Below are positions 22,291-34,228 of a DNA stretch of 64,000 bases, one piece after another; within the stretch, counting starts at the first letter, position 1, and the number at the start of each line of letters is the position of its first letter. Under the pieces are notes generated by a model. It searched no databases. It had not been told where the DNA came from and saw nothing but the letters and a program-made list of their open reading frames with translations. A program made the position numbers and the translations under genes. Origin of the DNA: Paracentrotus lividus. Its lineage: Eukaryota > Echinodermata > Echinoidea > Camarodonta > Echinidae. The stretch lies in contig CALNVZ010003434.1 of assembly GCA_940671915.1 (NCBI GenBank), forward strand, positions 3,541,086 to 3,605,085. The letters are read 5' to 3'.

Positions 22291-23770
22291 TAAAATGAAA
22301 AGAGGTAACCCCTGGAAGATTTGAAGAAGTCCGAGGTCGTCAAGGAAAAAAAAAAAAATGGGATAGGCGCAATCAAGCGCGGCGATTTCATGTCACGACT
22401 GGGGGGGGGGGAACGGAAACACCCGAAAATGAAAAAATAATACTCAAAATTCGCAAACTTCTCACATTATGCAGAACTAATGAAAATGTTTCGAAAATTT
22501 TGCCTTAAAATAACATTAAGCATTGTATTTGACATACATTTTACCTCTTTATAAGCTTCATAAGCTAATCACTACATAAAATATGTTAAGCTTTAAGAAT
22601 CGAGAGGGACGATCCCCCCAGAAAAAAAATTGAGTGGGAGGATACGTCCCCCCCCCCCCGGATCGCCGCCAATGGGCAGAATGACCAAATAAAGGCCAGA
22701 TCAAAATAATGTTATTTGACCAAAATAAGATATTGTACCTTTATAATCATGTATAACAATTTGGCCTAAGAGAGCCCGCACACAGAAAAGTCAATTCGGT
22801 TTTGCTTTAAGACCAATTTCGCGCCCCTTTAATATTTTCAGATCAATTATGACCCCCTAATTTTAAAAGAGGACTCCAGGCTGAAATTCGGATAGTTACT
22901 ATGTTTATTAGATTAGCAAGATGATGGTGATGCGATTTATATGAAATAACAGATGACTCAAAAACAGCTCCAAGAATAAATCTTGAAGGCATAGCTATTT
23001 TTATATAGCTTTTTACGACATATTATATTTAAAGCTATATTATCGCAAGTCTCTAATGAAATATGTTCCCTATATATTTCACTGAGGGATATAGAGTCAT
23101 TAATTTTTTTTTTTTTTTTTGCCTCAAAATTTGAACTTCATATTTATTCGATATAATTGTTTCATATTGAAATGATTACGGTGTAAGCAAAAATGATTAC
23201 AACTGCTCACAATCTTAAACTGGATACAGACCGCAGTTTAGAAGCATGTCGTTCATGTCATGTGACAGGCAGAGTCATTTTTATGAACTCACCAAGGCTC
23301 TTGGCATCAGGCCCATTTGGATACGTCACTCAGTGTCAAATACACTTATTATGCGGGCCTTGACAGAGCCCCTGCCCATTCATTATTCCCATAACCTACC
23401 AAAATATTGTCAATGTCTGTGTTTATACAGAGTTGTGATATGCGTGATACATGTATAAGGGAGTTCCAGTCTCCATATTCCATATAAAAAGGGTCCAGGG
23501 GCGAAGTTGTGGCGGTCTACCCTATGGATACAACATTTTTTTTTTTTTAAAGAGCTGAAGATAATATAACTTACTTAAAGTGGCTAATGAAAAGCAGAAT
23601 CCCCCATGCTGCCTAAAAAGCATCAAGTGGTTTATTAAATAAAAAGTAATGAAATAAACGTGTTTCTTTTTATATAAATTATCGCCCTTGCTCTCTTTTT
23701 CTCTCTCTCCCCCACCCCTCTCTCTCTCTTCTCTCTTTCATTCGATACACCATGCTGAACACACGTAAGG
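22291..23770. other. No gene recognised; GC and CT tracts
   Basis: Holds an inverted pair ggcgatttcatg/cggatcgccgcc around G10 and C10 runs (about 22,378-22,670), remnants of the GGCGCC minisatellite in complement (about 22,815-22,860), a T17 run near 23,105 and a CT-rich microsatellite at 23,690-23,740. No frame carries a recognisable domain. Confidence 0.45.
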
Positions 23771-23774
23771 TTTC

Positions 23775-24200
23775 CCCCCCCGGCCCCCCGACGTCAGGAG
23801 TTCAACCATACACGTATGCTTGTTCCCGATTTCTCCGGGAAGGGGTATATTTTTGGGGCTCAGGTCGTTGAAAATTCCCGAGATATCATTGAAATAGGAG
23901 TCTTTTAGCTTTTTTTCCAGTGACCTATTTTTAATTGGGGATAGTTTTCAATTCTTTGAGGAAAAATCCTGAAATATGGGCCTGAATATGGTCCAAAAAC
24001 TTGTGAAAAGGGAGTAATTTTCCTTGCTCACCCTCCAAAAAAATTTAATAGCGGAGTAATTTTGATGCAGCTTCCCCTCATATAGCCTCTAATAATAATT
24101 TTTACACAGTTTCCCCAACTTATAGGGGTATCTCTACAAATCTGGAACGGGCATACGTGTATGGTTGACCTCCTGAGTAGGGGGGGGGCGGGGTTGCCCC
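23775..24200. mobile_element. Foldback with CAGGAGTTCAACCATACACG ends
   Basis: caggagttcaaccatacacg followed by tatgc at 23,795 is inverted at about 24,151-24,175 with one mismatch. The arms extend outward into C-rich (cccccccggcccccc) and G-rich (gggggggcgggg) runs and inward to ccccaac/gaggggt-like words. About 420 bases, no coding sequence. Confidence 0.7.
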
Positions 24201-25470
24201 TTCTCGCTTGAAGTGTATGCCTTTTAATGATAGGCGACAATTAAATTTTGAGTTCATGTCTTTGACTGTCGTCATTTTACAAATAACAATCTTTATCATC
24301 TAAGAACATTAAGTATGCACACCCACATTTTTAAGGCTACGTCGGCTAGAATTTCTGTCAGATTTGTAAAAGGGGCATGTGGGGTAGCATAAAATAAAAT
24401 CGTCTTTCAGCCTTCCAATATTTGTCATCATTATATTCAAATAAGAGTATTTTAATTTACTCTTTATGTATGTACAACATACTTAAGTACATTGTTTATG
24501 CCACAGTGTAATTACTTGCTTTTAACCGTATAGATAGGGGCCATTGAAGAGTGATCATTTAAAGGGCCACCTTGTATAAAGAAGATATAAATGAATAAAT
24601 AAATACATTTAAAAAAAAAAGCCATGGCGATAACCCACTTCTCTTTGGTCGGACATCCATATATTTTGTCTCTTCCCCTTTTCCCACGAGTAGGGGGTGG
24701 GGGTTAAGCACCAAATTCCCGATTTTAGGGATTTCCCCTAATTGTTTTGGTTGGGGCGGACCCTATGAGCCCCCCCCCCCCAGGTTCCTCGTTGATAATG
24801 GACCCCATTTCATTATTTTTGTGCCGTGACTCTGATTGAATTTGTACGATGTACATGCATTTTACAGATGCGTGCACAAGGTCAAAATGTATTACCAATG
24901 TATTCTTTATGAAAAAATAAAAATCTGCCGCCCCCACACATCTGCTCCATTTCTAAATACAAAACATCATATGTTGTCGGGTTTTATTAAATCTCTTTAG
25001 ATACTTTTATTATGCTCAAAAAAGTTCATTAAATCTGTAAAAGAATTGTAAGATTAGCCACTGTCAGTCACAATGTTTCGTACACATACATGTATATGTT
25101 ATGTACTGTATAACACGTATATGCGGGTTTTCAACATAAATATACGACATTTTTATTTGTTTGTATATTACATTCATATTTTTAGCGTATTATAACTTTT
25201 TATAGAAATAAGTTTTTGCTCTATTTCTTTTTACAGATGATAGGACATACCAATGGGCAATTTTTCAGGAAGTAACAACTTTCAGCTCTCATTAGAAATT
25301 TTAATACATTAGATTAAAAAATAGGTAAAAAATTCATTTTTGGAAAAAAATGCAAAAAATGATGTTTATAAGTACAAAACTGAATTTATATAATTTCAAT
25401 TGTCACTAAAGTTGGCTTTGTTGTAAAGGAAATTTCGTACTCTTTCATATGACACCCAACTCATTGAATT
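24201..25470. other. No gene recognised
   Basis: AT-rich with a short G-rich patch and a C12 run near 24,770. Short alternating acatacatgtatatgt near 25,083. No feature can be supported. Confidence 0.5.
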
Positions 25471-25475
25471 TATAT

Positions 25476-26299
25476 TTAGGAGGGAACGGAGCGATTTAAG
25501 TCATAACCAATGTTGATTAAATGTTCGTTAAAAAGTGCACATATTTTGTCCTTATCAGTGAACCGATCATTGTCAACTTGAATAGACAAAATATCTGATT
25601 TACAACCCTGTTTACCAAGAGCACGATTGATGTCGTTCCAAGTGTTCTTCATGTTATCTTTACTATTCTGAAATTGATTTGCATAATATTCCCTTTTGGC
25701 AATTTTCATCATATTTGTGAGTTTATTACGACACTTTTTATACACATCTTTTCTATGAGAAGAAGTCAATTTCTTGGCATATAATTTTACAATCTATTTT
25801 TCTTCTTACTCAACTTGCGAACTTCATTTGTAAACCAGGGTTTATTTTCACGTTTTGATTTTGGAGATATTCTATTCAGTGGAAAGCTTACATTATATAC
25901 ATCTGAGAAAGATTCAGTGAAATTATTATAACTATTATTACCATCATGTTCATCAATTAAAGATAGAGTAGATTCCAAGGATCGTACAAAATTGCAAATA
26001 TTTGTCTCTCTTTTTTCCAAAGTTATCGTTCTATTCGAAGTTTTAATATCATTTTCACAAATACAATAAATAGGGAGATGATCACTTACATTGGTTAAAA
26101 TGACACCTGAGCTAATATTGCAAGAATCATTAGTAATACTGTTATCTATTAGAGAAGCTGAATGTTCAGTCAAACGTGTTGGATATTGCACTAGAGGATA
26201 CATTGACTTGAGTAATAGTATTTCTAAAAATTCATTAACTGATTGCACTTTTCCCACATCAAGAAGATTAATATTAAAATCACCAATAAGATATAATAT
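25476..26299 (-). pseudogene. Non-LTR retrotransposon fragment: endonuclease C-terminus and linker
   Basis: Reading down the minus strand from about 26,299, the frame gives ILYLIGDFNINLLD, the conserved GDFN motif of the apurinic-type endonuclease of non-LTR elements. The endonuclease's terminal SDHLPIYCI motif follows about 70 residues later, then a basic linker with RENKPWFTNEVRKL, the usual lead-in to the reverse transcriptase. The frame breaks near 25,790 (stop after KKKNRL) and resumes one base shifted as KKLTSSHRKDVYKKCRN to 25,476, where it ends at a stop just before the polymerase would begin. No RT motif remains. CR1/Jockey-group affinity is likely. It abuts a truncated Tc1-type element at 26,300. 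Confidence 0.8.
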
Positions 26300-26878
26300 T
26301 TTGTTTCAATGCCCCTTTATATTTCAGCATATTTGAATTGCTCATGAAATTTCCTTTTAAAAAATATACATTTACACGGAGTGTCTTCATTGAATTAAAA
26401 ATAAAAAGTCTTAACCTTCAATGGGCATGGTTATTTTGGTCATCTCACCACCAAGGGTGGGGGCGAATCCACCCTCCCTATTTGACCAAAGTTACTGAAA
26501 CTTAAAATTTATTTGAGGTATATTAGAATAAATATGCCTGCTAAGTGTTTCATACTTCTACCTCAAATACTTTTTGAGCAATCGGTATATGTAATTGGCA
26601 TTTATTTTTTTTGCATATGGACTTCATGTTTAATACACAAGTCTATGGGGAAACCAAAAGCGCATAGCGCAACTATTTTTAATGCTGCGCATTACCAGAT
26701 AGTTGAACTATATACATTTAGTATCAACATATACGTAAGACCCTATGCTAAAAAAGTCATGAAAGCTCATGGCACACAAAAGATATCTTTAATCTGATTT
26801 CGGCAAATGAACTAGGGCATTGATAATCCCAAAGACGTTGTGTAGGTTCAGGTGTTATAATAATTTTGGCCATCACTG
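26300..26878 (-). mobile_element. Tc1/mariner-type element, truncated copy 2
   Basis: Inverted, incomplete copy of 5,011-6,012. It begins inside the element near 26,300 (junction with the retrotransposon fragment) and ends with the proper terminal repeat (aataattttggccatcactg) and TA at 26,879-26,880. About 580 of 1,002 bases remain. Confidence 0.85.
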
Positions 26879-26999
26879 TATATAAAAAACCGTATCACGA
26901 ACCATTAAAAAAAAAATACTCTGTCACACTTTTAATTGTAATCACGTTATTACTTTCAAACTGATTGCAATTCTAATTATATGTTTTAAATCAGTTTTA

Positions 27000-29235
27000 T
27001 ACACTGTCCGTCATAAAGGTGAAATATTTGTTTGGCTTTCCAGCAACTTGATCTTGTTCCGGCTTATTTTTTTAATATGTTTGTCCCTTCTTTTACCTTT
27101 CAGGACCGTGGCTATGTCTTGGCCATTCCCCCAAACCCTCACGGAGATTTTTTATTTTATTTAATCCCTTGCAAAGATAAAATAGAGCATGAATCCCGGC
27201 AAGTGTAAGGGGTGACAAACACATTCGAGAAATTAAAGCTGCAGCCAAATAATGTCGCTATCTACACCAAACCTAAACCAAGAACAGAGGTGACTGCAAA
27301 CCAAGTGGCCCACCAGCTCTTAGAGAACAGCAAGGGTAACCCTGATCACCACCCAAAGAGAGCAAAGCTTCCCGCTATGGCGGCCTCCTGTACCCAAGAG
27401 CGCCATGGTTTTACCGACCCATTTAGCTTGTTAGAGCTATGTAGTGCTATCAAAGCCATGAAGAACAACAAGGCAGCTGGGCTCGATGATCTTCTCTGTG
27501 AGCAGATAAAACACCTTGGCCCTGTAGCACTCAAGTGGCTCCTCAACATGCTCAACACCTGCCTCGACACAAACAAGATACCCAAGATCTATCTATCTCT
27601 CTGCTATGTCATACCTACAAGCTGTTTGAGCGCCTCCTGCTGAATCGGATTGCCACCTATGTGGATGACCATCTCATCCCTGAACAGGCCGGTTTCAGAC
27701 CTGGAAAGTCCTGTACTGGGCAACTACTCAACCTTACTCAGCATATTGAAGATGGTTTTGAGAAGGGCCTGATCACAGGAGCTGCTTTTGTAGACCTATC
27801 AGCAGCTTACGACACTGTCAATCATCGGATTCTAGCCAAGAAGCTCTTTGATCTGACCAAAGACCTGAAGTTCACAGAGCTCATCCAATCAATGCTATCC
27901 AACAGGCGCTTTTTCGTAGATCTCAATGGGAGCCACAGTAGATGGCGCACCCAGAAGAATGGCCTACCCCAAGGGAGTGTCGTTGCCCCTCTCCTTTTCA
28001 ACATCTACACCAATGACCAACCAGTCCATCCAGAAACTAGGAGCTTCATATACGCAGATGACCTCTGTATCGCCTCACAGTGTGACTCATTCGAGTAAAT
28101 TGAAGCTACACTCTTATCTGCTCTGGATGGTCTCGTCCCATACTACGGATCCAACCACCTTCGTGCGAATCCCTCCAAGACGCAGATCAGCGCCTTCCAT
28201 CTTAAAAATAGAGAGGCCAATCGTCAACTAAAGGTCAAGTGGTATCGTAAGGAAATAGAGCACACTTCCAATCCAGTCTACCTTGGAGTCACTCTAGATC
28301 GCTCCCTCACCTACAAGAATCACATCTTGAAAACAAAGAAGAAGGTCAGTGCCAGGAACAGCATCCTGAAGAAGCTAGCTAACTCAAAATGGGGCACTGA
28401 TGCAAGCACCATCCGCACAACAGCACGTGCCCTCCGCTACTCAGCTGCAGAATATGCATGTCCTGTTTGGGGCAGGTCAGCACATGCTTCAAAAATAGAC
28501 CCATCACTCAGCAGCGCGTGTAGGGCCATAACAGGCTGCCTTAAACCGACCAAGGTAGACGATCTCTACATCCTGAGTGGCATCGCCCCTCCTCACATCA
28601 GGAGGTCTGCACTCTCTCAAAAGGAGAAACTTAAACAAGAAAATGATCCACTCCACCCTCTCTTCAATGCCTTGCCAACGACAAAGCGTTTGAGATCCAG
28701 GCACAGTTTTCTTCACTCTACCGTGCCCCTCAACCAGAGCCCCCACAACTGTAGGTTAGACCTTTGGTCAACCCATCTTGAGTCTGCGCCCCACAATGTC
28801 ATCATCGGCCCCAAGGAGTCCCTCCCATCAGGATCCCGTGAACCCTGGCCGTTTTGGCTCTGTTTGAACCGCCTGCGGGCTGGAGTCGGCCGATGCAAGG
28901 TATTAATGGCCAAATGGGGCATCGACACTGAAGGAAGGCCAGTATGCGAATGCGGAGCGGAGGAGACCATGAGTCACCTTCTACAATGCCCTCTTCTCCC
29001 CTTCCCTGCTCCCAAGCTGATTTTACTTCTCTTTCGCCTAATGGGATCGCCTGCGTTCAATACTTAATGGGTAGAGTCTAATTAGGATTCCCCTAAGAAT
29101 CAATATAATATACAATGTATACTATGACTTTTAAAATCAGGTATAATTACGAATCAAACAGGAGAATAGGAGAAAGGACTCGAGAAGAAGAAGAAGATCT
29201 GCGCAAAATATTTCACCTTTATGACGAACAGTGTA
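27000..29235. mobile_element. TA-flanked CACTGTCCGTCAT element, split by a retrotransposon
   Basis: Left end tataCACTGTCCGTCATAAAGG (27,000) and right end (complement, ending 29,235) match the ends of 6,598-8,631, with TA on both sides. Without the retrotransposon (27,260-29,196) the element would be only about 300 bases. The left arm (to about 27,140) is followed directly by right-arm sequence (tgacaaacacattcgagaaa at about 27,212), so this is an internally deleted derivative. Confidence 0.8.
27260..29196 (+). pseudogene. 5'-truncated non-LTR retrotransposon, reverse transcriptase and C-terminal Cys motif
   Basis: Coding sequence starts at the truncation (IYTKPKPRTEVTANQVAHQL), runs through the RT fingers (AIKAMKNNKAAGLDDLLCEQ), then loses about 50 bases near 27,590 with a frame change. 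It resumes with SLLCHTYKLFERLLLNRIAT, AGFRPGKSCTGQL, motif A FVDLSAAYDTVNH, GLPQGSVVAPLLFNIY and the catalytic FIYADDLCI. TAA at 28,096 interrupts the frame, which then stays open to 29,067. A 27-base in-frame deletion near 28,335 is seen against the macro-repeat copies. The C-terminus has WPFWLCLNRLRAGVGRCK and a CxCx7Hx4C-type motif (CECGAEETMSHLLQC). The 3' end is ctcgagaagaagaagaag. ATCT at 27,260 and 29,197 may be the target duplication. Jockey-like group by texture, clade not assigned. Confidence 0.88.
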
Positions 29236-30358
29236 TTTGCACGAGGCAAACACCAGATTATTATTTTTATTATTCACAAAGATCAATTCAAATATGGATT
29301 CAAAATATTTCTGCCTGATTGATTCTTTTGTGATCATCTCTTGATAGAAAAACTGTATTTTTCAAATCCACAAAGTGTATTGAATTGAGAGGTCCCAACA
29401 TACATGTACTCTGCACAAGCTGTCCTCAATTTGATGAACCAAATAGTGTGTAGGTGTTTTTCATAATGTTGATGAGTGTGCGTGCGTGAGTGTGTTTGTC
29501 TCATCTATCACAACATACTGGAAAAGTAAATACATAAATTTAAATAAAAATATATTTTTGCATAGCAATTAAACCGTGACAAATGCTCCTCTATAATCTG
29601 ATAACTAATTCTACCCTAGGCTTCACACTATACCCTCCAATAAAACTTACATAAAACATGTAAAAACGTATTGCAACCACTTACTCGAACCCTACATCTT
29701 AGACGAAATAAAACCAGAGCAATTGTCGCAAGAGCAAATTCTGTAAAACCTAATAGCTAGGTGATCCGCTGTATTTTGAATTTCAAAGCCTGAAACTGTA
29801 ATCTTTGTATAATTGATTTACGGAAATAAGCAAAGTCGATAATATTTAACAGATGTCAAAATAGAGGCAAATCAAAATAATAATGACGTGGGAGGCCACA
29901 TAAGAGCCGAATAGGGTAAAGCCCCCAGTGATAGGAAAAAATAAATTGAAAAAAAGTAACAGTAGTAGCTGAAATATCTTGAATAAAATGATTTTTAGCC
30001 CTATTAATTTGATATCTGAATAAAACAATTATCTTAACCGATAACGCACTTTCTACCTGAACGAGTCATATCTCTGGCCTTTAAATTCAATTCGTCTGGC
30101 AAAACTTGTAGTCCAATTTTCATTTCAATTTTTATAGGTCACCAGAAGTGTAGGTAAACTTTAAATATGATATTCCCATGACTTTTAGGCTCCTATCTAC
30201 ACTTTGGGGTGACCATATCGAATCTTATGCTGGACTCTTTCACTTGAATGTCTTACTATCGTTTTATTTCTCTTCCTCTACGTGTTTGTTTAAATATTAA
30301 CATTCAAATTTTCATTCCATTATTTTTCTTAAAAATTATCTATTCATACTTATAGCTG
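29236..30358. other. No gene recognised
   Basis: AT-rich unique-looking sequence between two mobile elements. Short frames (for example minus 29,846-30,028) are low-complexity hydrophobic and unsupported. Confidence 0.5.
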
Positions 30359-30360
30359 TA

Positions 30361-31304
30361 CACTCTTAATGTTAAAGAGTGAAAAATCGCTCGAAATTTC
30401 GAGCGACATTCATTTCACTCTAATCGAGTGTATTTTAGCTCTTTAAGAGTGAAAATATGTTTCCACAACTCACTCCGGTATCAGACGGACTCCCGCTCTC
30501 GCCGGAGTGAGTCGAAAACGCCGCTCTTTCAAAGAGCTAAATTTTGACCAATCAGGAACGGCTATTTTCGCGTTGTGCGCTTGCGCAATGCATGCTGAAA
30601 TTTTTGCCGTAACAACCATATTTCAACATGGCCGGTGGATAACCACAGCTGCAGGAGCGGAATTTTTCGGAGGAAAAATAATCAACATTTTAAAAGGTGA
30701 GGAAATGCTAGATGTTAAGTAAACTCCTGCGACGTGACAGATGCTTAAATTTGACCTTGAGAGGTGTGTTTAGCTGTTAATTTTACGGTATACGGTACCG
30801 GTGAAGGCAAGCCCGCTGGTAGCCCAGGGCACTCTTCGCTTGTAGAGGCCAGCCGCGCTCGGCCGGCGCGGCTGGCCTCTACCTGCCAGCGTCCCGTGCC
30901 TGGGCTAGGCTGCTGGAGATGTAACAGTTAGAGTGATAGACTAGTGTCTAGACATGCACGAGTAATCAAATTTAAGCATATTTCACGTCACAGGAGTTGA
31001 CTTGGCATATAGCATTTCCTCACCTTTTAAAATGCTGATTATTTCCTCTGAAAAATTCCGCTCCTCCAGCCACTCCTATATGGAAGAGTGAAAAACCACT
31101 CTAAAAGAGCTAAAGCTCAATCTTTCAAAGAGCCGTATGAGTGACCAATCTTTTAGAGTGAATCTCACTCTTTCATCGAGTGAATTATGCCGCTCTTTCT
31201 TAAGAGTGAGATTCACTCTAAAAGATTGGTCATTTATACGGCTCTTTGAAAGAGTGAGCTTTAGCTCTTTTAGAGTGGTTTTTCACTCTTCCACATTTAC
31301 AGTG
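30361..31304. mobile_element. ACTCTTTAAGAGTG-word foldback with GC-rich apical hairpin
   Basis: TA at 30,359-30,360 and 31,305-31,306. Ends CACTCTTAATGTTAAAGAGT and the complement of CACTGTAAATGTGGAAGAGT. AGAGTGAaaa, agagctaaa and related words recur in both orientations in both arms. Longer inverted blocks (aaaaggtgaggaaatgct/agcatttcctcacctttt) pair 30,690 with 31,015. At the apex a 16-bp perfect GC-rich hairpin sits at 30,843-30,881, itself flanked by agcccagggcac/gtgcctgggct. The frame at 30,507-30,722 is in an arm. Confidence 0.8.
30843..30881. repeat. GC-rich perfect hairpin
   Basis: tagaggccagccgcgc and its exact complement enclose a 7-base loop. It is the most stable short fold seen in the window and forms the tip of the surrounding foldback element. 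Confidence 0.85.
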
Positions 31305-31319
31305 TATATCATTTTCAAA

Positions 31320-33872
31320 ACGTTCATACCCACCAGAAACTTCTGAACCCTTGGAGAGTATGAGCTTCAGATTTCTAGACTGCATTCAGGACATGTATCT
31401 TAGTCAGCTTGTTGTCGAACCAACTAGACTACGAGAAGGTCAATCAAGTAATGTTTTAGACCTGATCTTATCGAATCAACCGGACATGATAAATGATATA
31501 CAATTCTTGGCACCTCTAGGTAAAAGTGACCACCTACTCTTGTCATTTGAACTAGGTCTATCACCCGCTTGTAACAACAGCTTGTCAACACGTTTTGCAT
31601 ATTACAAAGGAGATTATGAGCGTATGAGGCAATATATTGAAGAAAGTGATATATTTGAGATAATCTATGACCAGGAAGGTGTAGAAGCGAAATATGAATC
31701 TTTCACGAACGTAATTGAATCTCTCACACTAAGATTTGTTCCTGTAAATCCAGCAAATACTAAACCAAGACCATTATGGATGAATGCAGAAGTGAGAAAA
31801 GTTATAAAAGAGAAACACAAAGCATGGAATAATTACCAGAGTGATCGACGAAAGAAAAGGAGTACCACTGTATCCAGACTGTCATACAACAGGAAGAGAA
31901 ATTATGCTACAAGAATGATTACTAAAGCAAAATTTGACTTTGAAAGAAAACTCTCAACTGAAATCAAGCTGAACACAAAGAGTTTTTGGAGATACGTAAG
32001 CAGTAAGACAAAATCCAAGACGGGTCTAGCAGCCTTACGGAAAGAGGATGGTTCGTTTGCTGAAGGTAATGAGGAAAAAGCGGAAGTCTTGAACAGGTAC
32101 TTCAGCTCAGTATTCACTATTGAAAACAGAAAAGAAATTCCTGACTTCAATGATAGACAGTTTGTTGCCCCTGTGGTGGACACCCAGATAGATGTTGCAG
32201 CAGTATTGAAAATACTTAAAAAGCTGGATCAATCAAAATCTCCAGGACCTGATGGAATACATGTGAGAATACTTAAGGAAGTGCAAGAAAGTGTTGCTCC
32301 AGTGCTGGCGGATATCTTCTCGACCTCCTTAAACAACGGAAAAATACCAGAAGCATGGAGAACTGCAAATGTAGTCCCTATATACAAAAAGGGACCAAAG
32401 TTTGATCCTGGGAATTATCGACCGGTAAGTCTCACAAGCTCTGTTTGTAAAATCATGGAAACACTACTCAGAGACTCCATTACTAATCACTTGGAAACAA
32501 ACAATCTCCTAACTCCTCATCAACATGGCTTCAGGAAAGGGAGGTCCTGTTGCACTCAGCTTCTTGAAGTGATGAATGACTGGAGTACTGCCATAGATGA
32601 TAGAGAAATTGTAGACTGCATATACCTCGATTACCGCAAAGCGTCTGACAGCGTACCGCATGAAAGACTACTTAAGAAAATACAGGCTTACGGTATCCAA
32701 GGAAAACTGTTAAAGTGGACTCTAGACTTTCTCACGAATCGCAAACAACGAGTGTCGGTGGATGGAGTCCTCTCAGCAGGGGAAAGCATAGTAACCAGTG
32801 GTATTCCTCAGGGAAGTGTCCTTGGACCGATACTGTTTGTCATGTTCATTAATGACTTACCTGACGTGACAACAAATAACTCCAGAGTCAAGCTGTTTGC
32901 CGATGATACTAAACTCTATACAGCTCGACATAGAGAAGAAGACAATTCAACTCTTCAAGAGGACTTGTACAGAGTAACATCCTGGGCTGCGGAATGGCAG
33001 TTATCATTTAACCAGAATAAATGTAAAGTAATGTCCATAGGAAGTAAAAACCCTGGACTACCGTACAGATTGAAGCCTGATGATCCATCAGTAGTCCTGA
33101 AAGTATCAGATGAAAACGATCTGGGAGTGACATTTGATAACAAAATGAAATTCTCTCTTCATGTCGACAGAATATGTGCTAAGGCAATCCGTCTCATTTG
33201 AATGATAAAAAGGACTTTCTCAAATCTAGATGAGCAAGGTTTAACACTGCTGTACAAGTCTGTAATACGTCCTTCCTTGGAGTACTGTAGTACTGTATGG
33301 CATCCATACCTCAAGAAAGATATGATCAAACTGGAAAGAGTGCAGCGTAGAGCGACCAAATTGAAGAACCTAAGCTATCCGGAACGCTTGAGGAAATTAA
33401 ACCTCCCGACTCTATGTTACAGAAGGCACCGAGCGGACATGATTCAGACGTTCAAGATCATGTGTGGATTCGATGACATGGTCAGCTCGGACTTCTTTCA
33501 GGAGCGGGAACACTCCAGGACAAGAGGCCATTCAAGAAAGATGAGGAAGCTCCGTACCCACACTATAATAAAACAAAAAGAATTTTCCCAACGGGTTGTA
33601 AATTTGTGGAATAATCTTCCATCATATGTTGTAGAAAGTGATAGTGTCAACTCATTTAAATCAAACCTAGAAAAGGCATGGAGAGACAAGTTTGATTGTT
33701 CAGACCCTGATGTCACTTCACTTGAAACTTATTTTTCTTTCGATACACATGTGACAACAGTTACAAGAGTAACACCCTTTTTTTGCAGTGCATAAAATTT
33801 ATAAGGAGATGCAGAGGGGCAAATAAGTTTTGTATACTTCAAGCCCAACATCAAGGTAAATCAAGGTAAATA
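31320..33872 (+). pseudogene. CR1-like non-LTR retrotransposon, near-intact RT, one nonsense codon
   Basis: A 5'-truncated element. The frame open from before 31,351 to 33,201 encodes the end of the endonuclease (PTRLREGQSSNVLDLILSN, GKSDHLLLSFE at residues 57-67), a basic linker (PLWMNAEVRKVIKEKHKAWN) and a full reverse transcriptase: SPGPDGIHVRILKE (297-310), NYRPVSLTS, HGFRKGRSC, motif A YLDYRKASDSVPH (425-437, with the usual F of KAFD replaced by S), GIPQGSVLGP (484-493) and catalytic FADD (516-519). TGA at 33,199-33,201 interrupts RLI*MIKRTFSNLD; a single change from GGA would explain it. The same frame continues to 33,795 with the CR1-type tail (RRATKLKNLSYPERLRKL, FSQRVVNLWNNLPSYVV). 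The 3' end carries two copies of tcaaggtaaa (33,851-33,870), a plausible CR1/L2-type terminal repeat. ttcatacc at 31,323 and 33,880 may be chance. Confidence 0.92.
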
Positions 33873-34228
33873 CCGCCTCTTCATACCAATCCAACTAATG
33901 GTATCCGGGACATTAGAAAAAGCAGAATCCTTTGTAAAGGCATATATTTAGTGTACATCTTATGAATGGGTTCATGAATGCAGGCTACAAGAAAATAACC
34001 ATATGCCTAAGTTTGGGATGAGTTAAAGATACTTTGAAATAGAGGTCTGTTAAACGTAAAACATCGATATATGCATGGCGCTGAACAAGAACAATCATGA
34101 TCCTGTGTGGAAAGAGACAAATGGCCCACAAATTTGCCTAACATATTAACTCTATCATAAAATAATAATAATAATAATAGTAATAACTTGATGTATAGCG
34201 CATAACACATTAGTATAAATTCATGTCT
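33873..34228. other. No gene; (AAT)n microsatellite
   Basis: aataataataataataatag at about 34,160-34,180 is followed by cttgatgtatagcgcata, a simple-repeat and GCGC boundary like that at 10,585-10,630. Otherwise nothing. Confidence 0.5.

Noticed and set aside
23470..23520. TATA-like promoter (ccatataaaaagggtcc)
   Set aside because: No gene, start site or other promoter element follows.
27212..27259. Start of the open frame MTNTFEKLKLQPNN as a retrotransposon N-terminus
   Set aside because: These bases are the right arm of the TA-flanked element (matches 8,540-8,590); RT coding sequence begins at the junction near 27,260.
31323..33887. ttcatacc as a target duplication of the CR1-like element
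   Set aside because: The right copy is nine bases beyond the tcaaggtaaa tail, not adjacent to it. Eight bases can recur by chance, and CR1 elements often lack clear duplications.
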